DNA from: Guillardia theta CCMP2712
Lineage: Eukaryota > Cryptophyceae > Pyrenomonadales > Geminigeraceae
Direction of reading: 5' to 3'
Length of the DNA stretch: 64,000 bases
Assembly (NCBI RefSeq): GCF_000315625.1
Contig: NW_005434633.1
Span: 255,367 to 319,366 of the forward strand
How positions within the stretch are numbered: the stretch's first letter is position 1; each line of letters begins with the position of its first letter. The position numbers and the translations under genes are program-made. This document shows positions 40,501 through 52,500 of this stretch, in pieces. Below the pieces are notes generated by a model, which had not been told where the DNA came from, did not search any database, and saw only the letters and a list, made by a program, of their open reading frames with translations.

Positions 40501-43500
40501 TCATATAATGTAATGCCTTTTACAAGTGCAGACTACATACAGTTCTTTACAGTTGATGAGGCTGACAACTATTATTTTGTTTTAAAGAGTGATTTAGACT
40601 TTGCATGCAGTCTAAATGGCCAGTACTACTTGCAAAAATTCAATTCGGATGGTACATTGCAGTGGAAATCAGGAGTTTCTTTTAATGATTCTGCAACAAT
40701 CCTGGGATTATCGTTCTCTGCTGGTCAAATACTATTATTTGGATCAGAAATGGCAAGAAACCACACCAATGTCCAAATTCTCAAGCAGTCAAAGCTTTCG
40801 ATGTCTGTCACTTGCGGTGGAATCAGTTTTGGAATGGATTTTCGATGTCCCGTGGGCCATTACTGTCCTATTGGCATCAAGAGCGCACGTGATGGACAAT
40901 GCCCACTCGGGACATTCAATCCTCACAGAGGGATGGAGAACCTATCCCAATGCATCAGCTGCCCTCCTGGTATGTTCTGTGATGCATACTCCTTGCCAGC
41001 TCCAAGTGGGTTTTGCCTCCCTGGGTTCTACTGTCTACGAGGGTCTGCGCATCCAAGAGGGTCGGTTTGTGACAATCGCACTGTAATCTGTGACACACCA
41101 AGGTGCGCGACGACGGAAGTGTCGAGGTCGTCGGAGAGGTGTGGAGGGATTTGCACTAAGGGAACCTTCTGTCCGAGAGGGTCGGACTTTCCTCGGCAAT
41201 GCCCACCTGGATCGTTCTGTGCTGCAGACGGCGCTTCAACTGTAGCTGGCCCATGTCAAGCTGGCTTTTACTGCGAGGTACCCGGAGGGACCAATAGTAC
41301 TCCGTCTGGAGCATCAGCACAAGCTGGTCCATGCCCAGCAGGGTTTTATTGTCCAGTTGGGTCGATTTTACCGAGCAAGTGCCCCAGGGGAACATTCTCA
41401 CAGAAGAAGAAAGCCTGGAGGTTTGAAGACTGTAGCATATGTATGTCGGGCAAAGTTTGCCCGACATACAACACGACTGAGCCGAGCGCGTGTGATCCAG
41501 GCTATTTTTGTCCTCCAGGAAGCAAGGAGGCCACTCCAGAAAACACCATGTGCCCCAAACGACATGCGTGTCCCGAGAACTCTAGCGAGCCAATACCATG
41601 TGCGGCCGGGTACTACCAGGACGAGGTCGGGCAGAGCTCCTGCAAGACCTGCCTCCCAGGTCTCTTCTGTCCAGGTACGTCTGCTAGTGCGGATCCCAAC
41701 GGCACCGTGGTCTGTCCGGTCGGTCACTACTGCCCTACGGGGTCATCGTCGCCCAGGCTGTGCGCAGCGGGGATGTACTCGAGGGACCGGGAGCAGGCGG
41801 TGTGCCAGTACTGCCCAAGGCGATACACATGCCCGACGCCGGGGACGGTAGAGCCGCTGCCGTGTCCGGTGGGTCACTACTGCGGCACTAACAACTCGTC
41901 TCCCGTGCCATGCCCGGCGGGAACATTCAGTTATAGGACTGCTTCATCTCTTCAGGAATGTAATCTTTGTCCTGCAGGACGATTTTGTCCTGAGATTGCA
42001 GCTACTAACTGGTCTGGAATCTGTGATGAAGGATTTTGGTGCTTGTTTGGTTCACAAATCCCACACGTCAACTTCTCAATGGCAGCAATCAGGTTGGGAA
42101 CGATAATTCCTTGTCCTGCAGGGCACTACTGCGTCACCGGAGCCAGCGTCCCAACGCCTTGTCCTCCGGGGACATACTGCGAGGGCGGGGACGCACAGCC
42201 GGTACCATGCCCAGCGGGGACATACAACATGGAGGAGATGCAGACGAGCTGCAGGGCGTGTCCGGCAGGGTACCTGTGCTATCCGGGGGGAGTGGTGGAC
42301 TACTCGAAAGGCAGCTACTATGCTGCAGAGGGCTTGTATGAGTGCGCAGATCCGAGCGGAGGCATCTTCATAGGTCAGGATACGCTTCTAGAGGGCGATC
42401 TGGGTAACGTGCACACAAGCGTAGACATGATGGGGTACCTGATTGTCAGCGGCAGCTTGCGGACGGCAGCTACCGGAGTCGGGAAGTATGACGTGTTCGT
42501 GTCGAAGCTCGACATGGGAGGGAAGCTTCTTTGGACGACCCTGATAGGCACACCCGACGACGACAGGGCAGAGGGGATGACGGTAGGGGAGGACGGGAGC
42601 GTCTACGTGATGACAGGCAGCTCGGGAGGCTCATTCCTGACGAGGGTCGGGGGATGCGGGAGAGAGGAGTGGAGGATACCGATGGGAGCAGATGCTGGGC
42701 CAGGGACGGCAGCGCATCTGACGCATCAGGGCGACAAGGTGTACGCGTCATGGACGGACATGGAGAACAGGTCAAGGCTGGTGCAAGTTGGGGTGAATGG
42801 GAGTGTGTACTGGAATCGATCTTTGGGGGGGAATCAAAGCTTTGTGCGAGGGGTTGTGTGTGACGGAGAGGGAGCGATCTATGTTGCTGCGCAGGCAAGC
42901 AATTCATCATTGGGTACCAGGGGGACTCTGTTGAAGGTCGGTGTATCAGGTGTCACAGTATGGGAGCGAGGTGTAATATCATCTGGTTACATTTCTGTGG
43001 TCGGGACTTTCGCAGATAGGGACGGGTATGTGTGGATCTTTGGCAATACGGGCATCTGCAGCAACATGGCTGAAACCTCGAAACAAGCCTTGAATCTTAC
43101 GATCCATTCAGACTTTATCTCTCGTCCAGCACTCATCGGAGGCTGTGACATTCTCTTGGCAAAGTATGATAATCAAGGGCAGGTAGTACAGTCATTTGTG
43201 CTGGGAACGCCTGGAGATGAAAGGATAACTGATGTGACACTGTCTGACATGGGAGATATATTCATCCTTGGAGAGGCTCTGGTGCTATCGGAGGGATACC
43301 TTCCATTTGTTACAAGGGTACTGACAAGTAGCCAACTGAGCTGGACGAGATTGGTAGGCACAAACAGTACTGGCGTTGGACAGTCAATCTTTTTGCGAGA
43401 TGGTGCGATATCAGTTGTGACTGAGGTTTACAAGGAAGCAGCATCGTCTATGGAGACGAATGTCAGCTTGGTAACGAAGCAAGTCCAAATCGATTTGGTG

Positions 43501-46500
43501 CAGATCGCAACAAGAGAAACATGCAAAGGTGTATCCTTTGGTGAAAGCTTCGAGTGTCCCGTGGGCCATTACTGTCCTATTGGCATCAAGAGCGCACGTG
43601 AAGGACAATGCCCACTCGGGACATTCAATCCTCACAGAGGGATGGAGAGCCTATCCCAATGCATCAGCTGCCCTCCTGGAAAATTTTGTAATGGCTTAGC
43701 TTTGACATCGCCTAGTGGTGACTGCATCGAAGGATTCTATTGTAGAGTTGGGTCAGCAAATGAAATTGCTTCGGTATGCGATCCAAGATCTTATTATTGT
43801 GATACCCCAGGATGCAGCAATTACTACAAAGGAGATGTTATTCCGTCTTGTGGAGGATCTTGTGAACCTGGCATGTTCTGTCCAGCTGGAACTCAGAGGC
43901 AAGAGCCCTGTCCACCTGGATTTTTTTGCATTGAAAACACAAAGGTCACTGGTCCATGCGCTGCCGGATATTATTGTTCTTTACCTGAAGGCAAGACTCC
44001 TACTCCTGATGGTAATGAAACCGGCTTTGGCCCATGTCCAGCAGGGTTTTATTGTCCACTTGGGACAGAAATTCCGATAAGTTGTCCAAGAGGGACATAT
44101 TCAAACAAAGAAAAGGCAACATCAATCAGTGATTGTCAGATTTGTCCTGCTGGAAACTACTGTGATGAGAAAAATCTTAAATATCCAAAACCTTGTCCAT
44201 CTGGATACTATTGCCAAGGTGGTACAAAATTTGCAAAACAAAACTCGAATTTCTGCCCAATTAACACATACTGCCAAGGGGAAAATACAAACCCAATCCT
44301 TTGCAACCCCACATCCTATCAAGACGAGGTCGGGCAGAGCTCCTGCAAGACCTGCCTCCCAGGTCTCTTCTGTCCAGGTACGTCTGCTAGCGCGGATCCC
44401 AACGGCACCGTGGTCTGTCCGGTCGGTCACTACTGCCCTACGGGGTCATCGTCGCCAAGGCTGTGCGCAGCGGGGATGTACTCGAGGGACCGGGAGCAGG
44501 CGGTGTGCCAGTACTGCCCAAGGCGATACACATGCCCGACGCCGGGGACGGTAGAGCCGCTGCCATGTCCGGTGGGTCACTACTGCGGCACTAACAACTC
44601 GTCTCCCGTGCCATGCCCGGCAGGTACGTACAGCAACCTGACCGAGCTAGAAGGCTCGTCGGAGTGTAGGCTGTGCGATCCCGGGAAGTACTGCAGTACG
44701 GCAGGGCTCACGTCTCCGACGGGAATGTGCGAGGCGGGCTATTTCTGCGAGGCTGGGGCGATCAACTCCGCAGGGGCGGCAGACGAGTACACGACGGGAG
44801 GCCGGCGGCGGGTGATGGCATGTCCAGCAGGGCACTACTGCGTCACCGGAGCCAGCGTCCCCACGCCCTGTCCTCCGGGGACATACTGCGAGGGCGGGGA
44901 CGCACAGCCGGTACCATGCCCAGCGGGGACATACAACATGGAGGAGATGCAGACGAGCTGCAGGGCGTGTCCGGCAGGGTACCTGTGCTATCCGGGGGGA
45001 GTGGTAGACTACAGCAACGGCACAAACTACTCGGCCAGCATGCTGCAGACCTGTCTGTCGACCCTGGAGGCAGGGAGCTCAGGCGAGATGTGTGTCTCGA
45101 CGATGGGGGGCCACGACTACAGGTGTCCGCTGGGGCACTACTGCCCCGAGGGGCTCAAGGAGCCGGCCCTTGGCAGGTGTCCGCCAGGTACGTTCAACGC
45201 TCATCACGGACTGAACAATGTCTCGCAATGCATGAGCTGTCCGCCAGGCATGTACTGCGCAGGGTCAGGGCTGGGCTGGCCTAGCGGGCCGTGCCTACCC
45301 GGGCGATACTGTCGGGAGGGGTCGGCAGACGAGTACGGATCGAGGTGCGACAATCGCTCGGTAGCGTGCGACAGTCCACGGTGCGAGCTGATGATAGCGC
45401 GCGTGATCGACGTGACGGGATGCGGGGGGGAGTGTCCGGCAGGGTGGATATGTCCAGGGGGATCATGGGAGCCGCTACCCTGCCCGCCGGGACGGTACTG
45501 TGAGAAGGCTGGTATTGCAAACGCGACGGGACCATGCGACGCAGGATACTACTGCATGAGCGAGGCCGGGGGCTCGATCGGGAGCACGCCGACCCCCGCC
45601 GAGTCTGGAGGGCGGGGACCATGCCCGGCCGGGCACTACTGCCCGGTGGGCACCGTAGCACCAGTGAAGTGTCCTCGGGGCAGCTTCTCAGGGAACGAGA
45701 GAGACACGCAACTGTCGGACTGCACGGCATGTCTGGCAGGGCACTATTGCGGGAAGGAGGGCATGCCAAGAGGAGACATATATGCATGTCCGGAGGGCTA
45801 CTACTGTCCTCAAGGAGCATGGCTCGCTCGAACCGTCAAGACCGTATGTACGAAAGGCCACGCTTGCCCTCAGAACTCGTCGTCCCCTGTACCATGTGCG
45901 GCCGGGTACTACCAGGACGAGGTCGGGCAGAGCTCCTGCAAGACCTGCCTCCCAGGTCTCTTCTGTCCAGGTACGTCTGCTAGCGCGGATCCCAACGGCA
46001 CCGTGGTCTGTCCGGTCGGTCACTACTGCCCTACGGGGTCATCGTCGCCAAGGCTGTGCGCAGCGGGGATGTACTCGAGGGACCGGGAGCAGGCGGTGTG
46101 CCAGTACTGCCCCAGGCGATACACATGCCCGACGCCGGGGACGGTAGAGCCGCTGCCGTGTCCGGTGGGTCACTACTGCGGCACTAACAACTCGTCTCCC
46201 GTGCCATGCCCGGCAGGTACGTACAGCAACCTGACCGAGCTAGAAGGCTCGTCGGAGTGTAGGCTGTGCGATCCCGGGAAGTACTGCAGTACGGCAGGGC
46301 TCACGTCTCCGACGGGAATGTGCGAGGCGGGCTATTTCTGCGAGGCTGGGGCGATCAACTCCGCAGGGGCGGCAGACGAGTACACGACGGGAGGCCGGCG
46401 GCGGGTGATGGCATGTCCAGCAGGGCACTACTGCGTCACCGGAGCCAGCGTCCCCACGCCCTGTCCTCCGGGGACATACTGCGAGGGCGGGGACGCACAG

Positions 46501-49500
46501 CCGGTACCATGCCCAGCGGGGACATACAACATGGAGGAGATGCAGACGAGCTGCAGGGCGTGTCCGGCAGGGTACCTGTGCTATCCGGGGGGAGTGGTAG
46601 ACTACAGCAACGGCACAAACTACTCGGCCAGCATGCTGCAGACCTGTCTGTCGACCCTGGAGGCAGGGAGCTCAGGCGAGATGTGTGTCTCGACGATGGG
46701 GGGCCACGACTACAGGTGTCCGCTGGGGCACTACTGTCCCGAGGGGCTCAAGGAGCCGGCCCTTGGCAGGTGTCCGCCAGGTACGTTCAACGCTCATCAC
46801 GGACTGAACAATGTCTCGCAATGCATGAGCTGTCCGCCAGGCATGTACTGCGCAGGGTCAGGGCTGGGCTGGCCTAGCGGGCCGTGCCTACCCGGGCGAT
46901 ACTGTCGGGAGGGGTCGGCAGACGAGTACGGATCGAGGTGCGACAATCGCTCGGTAGCGTGCGACAGTCCACGGTGCGAACTGATGATAGCGCGCGTGAT
47001 CGACGGGACGGGATGCGGGGGGGAGTGTCCGGCAGGGTGGATATGTCCAGGGGGATCATGGGAGCCGCTACCCTGCCCGCCGGGACGGTACTGTGAGAAG
47101 GCTGGTATTGCAAACGCGACGGGACCATGCGACGCAGGATACTACTGCATGAGCGAGGCCGGGGGCTCGATCGGGAGCACGCCGACCCCCGCCGAGTCTG
47201 GAGGGCGGGGACCATGCCCGGCCGGGCACTACTGCCCGGTGGGCACCGTAGCACCAGTGAAGTGTCCTCGGGGCAGCTTCTCCGGGAACGAGAGGAACAC
47301 GCAACTGTCGGACTGCACGGCATGTTCGGAGGGCTACTACTGTCCTCAGGAAGCTTTGTTGAGTTTTTCCATTTTCGAGTGCTCGCCTGGATACTACTGC
47401 CCTCCACGGTCGCTAAATGACAAGGCTGTCATTTGCCCTGCTGGGTACTTTTGCATTGCTCGAAAAGGGCTACCGGAGCCATGTGCGGCCGGGTACTACC
47501 AGGACGAGGTGGGTCAAACTGGCTGCAAGGTCTGCCCTGAGGGTCATGTATGCCGATACAACGCAACATCCAAACTCAATATCGAAACATGTCCAGCGTG
47601 TCCACCTGGCCATTACTGTGAAAAAGGAACTTCCATTCCAGCAAAATGTGCCGCAGCAACATACAACAGAGTCCAAGGGTTAACAGCGTGCATAGACTGT
47701 CCAGCTCGGTACACATGCCCGACGCCGGGGACGGTAGAGCCGCTGCCGTGTCCGGTGGGTCACTACTGCGGCACTAACAACTCGTCTCCCGTGCCATGCC
47801 CGGCAGGTACGTACAGCAACCTGACCGAGCTAGAAGGCTCGTCGGAGTGTAGGCTGTGCGATCCCGGGAAGTACTGCAGTACGGCAGGGCTCACGTCTCC
47901 GACGGGAATGTGCGAGGCGGGCTATTTCTGCGAGGCTGGGGCGATCAACTCCGCAGGGGCGGCAGACGAGTACACGACGGGAGGCCGGCGGCGGGTGATG
48001 GCATGTCCAGCAGGGCACTACTGCGTCACCGGAGCCAGCGTCCCCACGCCCTGTCCTCCGGGGACATACTGCGAGGGCGGGGACGCACAGCCGGTACCAT
48101 GCCCAGCGGGGACATACAACATGGAGGAGATGCAGACGAGCTGCAGGGCGTGTCCGGCAGGGTACCTGTGCTATCCGGGGGGAGTGGTGGACTACTCGAA
48201 AGGCAGCTACTATGCTGCAGAGGGCTTGTATGAGTGCGCAGATCCGAGCGGAGGTATCTTCATAGGTCAGGATACGCTTCTAGAGGGCGATCTGGGTAAC
48301 GTGCACACAAGCGTAGACATGATGGGGTACCTGATTGTCAGCGGCTGCTTGCGGACTGCAGCTACCGGAGTCGGGAAGTATGACGTGTTCGTGTCGAAGC
48401 TCGACATGGGAGGGAAGCTTCTTTGGACGACCCTGATAGGCACACCCGACGACGACAGGGCAGAGGGGATGACGGTAGGGGAGGACGGGAGCGTCTACGT
48501 GATGACAGGCAGGTCGGGAGGCTCATTCCTGACGAGGGTCGGGGGATGCGGGAGAGAGGAGTGGAGGATACCGATGGGAGCAGATGCTGGGCCAGGGACG
48601 GCAGCGCATCTGACGCATCAGGGCGACAAGGTGTACGCGTCATGGACGGACATGGAGAACAGGTCAAGGCTGGTGCAAGTTGGGGTGAATGGGAGTGTGT
48701 ACTGGAATCGATCTTTGGGGGGGAATCAAAGCTTTGTGCGAGGGGTTGTGTGTGACGGAGAGGGAGCGATCTATGTTGCTGCGCAGGCAAGCAATTCATC
48801 ATTGGGTACCAGGGGGACTCTGTTGAAGGTCGGTGTATCAGGTGTCACAGTATGGGAGCGAGGTGTAATATCATCTGGTTACATTTCTGTGGTCGGGACT
48901 TTCGCAGATAGGGACGGGTATGTGTGGATCTTTGGCAATACGGGCATCTGCAGCAACATGGCTGAAACCTCGAAACAAGCCTTGAATCTTACGATCCATT
49001 CAGACTTTATCTCTCGTCCAGCACTCATCGGAGGCTGTGACATTCTCTTGGCAAAGTATGATAATCAAGGGCAGGTAGTACAGTCATTTGTGCTGGGAAC
49101 GCCTGGAGATGAAAGGATAACTGATGTGACACTGTCTGACATGGGAGATATATTCATCCTTGGAGAGGCTCTGGTGCTATCGGAGGGATACCTTCCATTT
49201 GTTACAAGGGTACTGACAAGTAGCCAACTGAGCTGGACGAGATTGGTAGGCATAAACAGTACTGGCGTTGGACAGTCAATCTTTTTGCGAGATGGTGCGA
49301 TATCAGTTGTGACTGAGGTTTACAAGGAAGCAGCATCGTCTATGGAGACGAATGTCAGCTTGGTAACGAAGCAAGTCCAAATCGATTTGGTGCAGATCGC
49401 AACAAGAGAAATATGCAAAGGTGTATCCTTTGGTGAAAGCTTCGAGTGTCCCGTGGGCCATTTCTGTCCTATTGGCATCAAGAGCGCACGTGATGGACAA

Positions 49501-52500
49501 TGCCCACTCGGGACATTCAATCCTCACAGAGGGATGGAGAACCTATCCCAATGCATCAGCTGCCCTCCTGGTATGTTCTGTGATGCATACTCCTTGCCAG
49601 CTCCAAGTGGGTTTTGCCTCCCTGGGTTCTACTGTCTACGAGGATCGGCGCATCCAAGAGGGTCGGTTTGTGACAATCGCACTGTAATCTGTGACACACC
49701 AAGGTGCGCGACGACGGAAGTGTCGAGGTCGTCGGAGAGGTGTGGAGGGATTTGCACTAAGGGAACCTTCTGTCCGAGAGGGTCGGACTTTCCTCGGCAA
49801 TGCCCACCTGGATCGTTCTGTGCTGCAGACGGCGCTTCAACTGTAGCTGGCCCATGTCAAGCTGGCTTTTACTGCGAGGTACCCGGAGGGACCAATAGTA
49901 CTCCGTCTGGAGCATCAGCACAAGCTGGTCCATGCCCAGCAGGGTTTTATTGTCCAGTTGGGTCGATTTTACCGAGCAAGTGCCCCAGAGGAACATTCTC
50001 ACAGAAGAAGAAAGCCTGGAGGTTTGAAGACTGTAGCATATGTATGTCGGGCAAAGTTTGCCCGACATACAACACGACTGAGCCGAGCGCGTGTGATCCA
50101 GGCTATTTTTGTCCTCCAGGAAGCAAGGAGGCCACTCCAGAAAACACCATGTGCCCCAAACGACATGCGTGTCCCGAGAACTCTAGCGAGCCAATACCAT
50201 GTGCGGCCGGGTACTACCAGGACGAGGTCGGGCAGAGCTCCTGCAAGACCTGCCTCCCAGGTCTCTTCTGTCCAGGTACGTCTGCTAGTGCGGATCCCAA
50301 CGGCACCGTGGTCTGTCCGGTCGGTCACTACTGCCCTACGGGGTCATCGTCGCCAAGGCTGTGCGCAGCGGGGATGTACTCGAGGGACCGGGAGCAGGCG
50401 GTGTGCCAGTACTGCCCAAGGCGATACACATGCCCGACGCCGGGGACGGTAGAGCCGCTGCCGTGTCCGGTGGGTCACTACTGCGGCACTAACAACTCGT
50501 CTCCCGTGCCATGCCCGGCAGGTACGTACAGCAACCTGACCGAGCTAGAAGGCTCGTCGGAGTGTAGGCTGTGCGATCCCGGGAAGTACTGCAGTACGGC
50601 AGGGCTCACGTCTCCGACGGGAATGTGCGAGGCGGGCTATTTCTGCGAGGCTGGGGCGATCAACTCCGCAGGGGCGGCAGACGAGTACACGACGGGAGGC
50701 CGGCGGCGGGTGATGGCATGTCCAGCAGGGCACTACTGCGTCACCGGAGCCAGCGTCCCCACGCCCTGTCCTCCGGGGACATACTGCGAGGGCGGGGACG
50801 CACAGCCGGTACCATGCCCAGCGGGGACATACAACATGGAGGAGATGCAGACGAGCTGCAGGGCGTGTCCGGCAGGGTACCTGTGCTATCCGGGGGGAGT
50901 GGTAGACTACAGCAACGGCACAAACTACTCGGCCAGCATGCTGCAGACCTGTCTGTCGACCCTGGAGGCAGGGAGCTCAGGCGAGATGTGTGTCTCGACG
51001 ATGGGGGGCCACGACTACAGGTGTCCGCTGGGGCACTACTGCCCCGAGGGGCTCAAGGAGCCGGCCCTTGGCAGGTGTCCGCCAGGTACGTTCAACGCTC
51101 ATCACGGACTGAACAATGTCTCGCAATGCATGAGCTGTCCGCCAGGCATGTACTGCGCAGGGTCAGGGCTGGGCTGGCCTAGCGGGCCGTGCCTACCCGG
51201 GCGATACTGTCGGGAGGGGTCGGCAGACGAGTACGGATCGAGGTGCGACAATCGCTCGGTAGCGTGCGACAGTCCACGGTGCGAACTGATGATAGCGCGC
51301 GCGATCGACGGGACGGGATGCGGGGGGGAGTGTCCGGCAGGGTGGATATGTCCAGGGGGATCATGGGAGCCGCTACCCTGCCCGCCGGGACGGTACTGTG
51401 AGAAGGCTGGTATTGCAAACGCGACGGGACCATGCGACGCAGGATACTACTGCATGAGCGAGGCCGGGGGCTCGATCGGGAGCACGCCGACCCCCGCCGA
51501 GTCTGGAGGGCGGGGACCATGCCCGGCCGGGCACTACTGCCCGGTGGGCACCGTAGCACCAGTGAAGTGTCCTCGGGGCAGCTTCTCCTGGAACGAGAGG
51601 AACACGCAACTGTCGGACTGCACGGCATGTCTGGCAGGGCACTATTGCGGGAAGGAGGGCATGCCAAGAGGAGACATATATGCATGTCCGGAGGGCTACT
51701 ACTGTCCTCAAGGAGCATGGCTCGCTCGAACCGTCAAGACCGTATGTACGAAAGGCCACGCTTGCCCTCAGAACTCGTCGTCCCCTGTACCATGTGCGGC
51801 CGGGTACTACCAGGACGAGGTCGGGCAGAGCTCCTGCAAGACCTGCCTCCCAGGTCTCTTCTGTCCAGGTACGTCTGCTAGCGCGGATCCCAACGGCACC
51901 GTGGTCTGTCCGGTCGGTCACTACTGCCCTACGGGGTCATCGTCGCCAAGGCTGTGCGCAGCGGGGATGTACTCGAGGGACCGGGAGCAGGCGGTGTGCC
52001 AGTACTGCCCAAGGCGATACACATGCCCGACGCCGGGGACGGTAGAGCCGCTGCCGTGTCCGGTGGGTCACTACTGCGGCACTAACAACTCGTCTCCCGT
52101 GCCATGCCCGGCAGGTACGTACAGCAACCTGACCGAGCTAGAAGGCTCGTCGGAGTGTAGGCTGTGCGATCCCGGGAAGTACTGCAGTACGGCAGGGCTC
52201 ACGTCTCCGACGGGAATGTGCGAGGCGGGCTATTTCTGCGAGGCTGGGGCGATCAACTCCGCAGGGGCGGCAGACGAGTACACGACGGGAGGCCGGCGGC
52301 GGGTGATGGCATGTCCAGCAGGGCACTACTGCGTCACCGGAGCCAGCGTCCCCACGCCCTGTCCTCCGGGGACATACTGCGAGGGCGGGGACGCACAGCC
52401 GGTACCATGCCCAGCGGGGACATACAACATGGAGGAGATGCAGACGAGCTGCAGGGCGTGTCCGGCAGGGTACCTGTGCTATCCGGAGGGAGTGGTAGAC

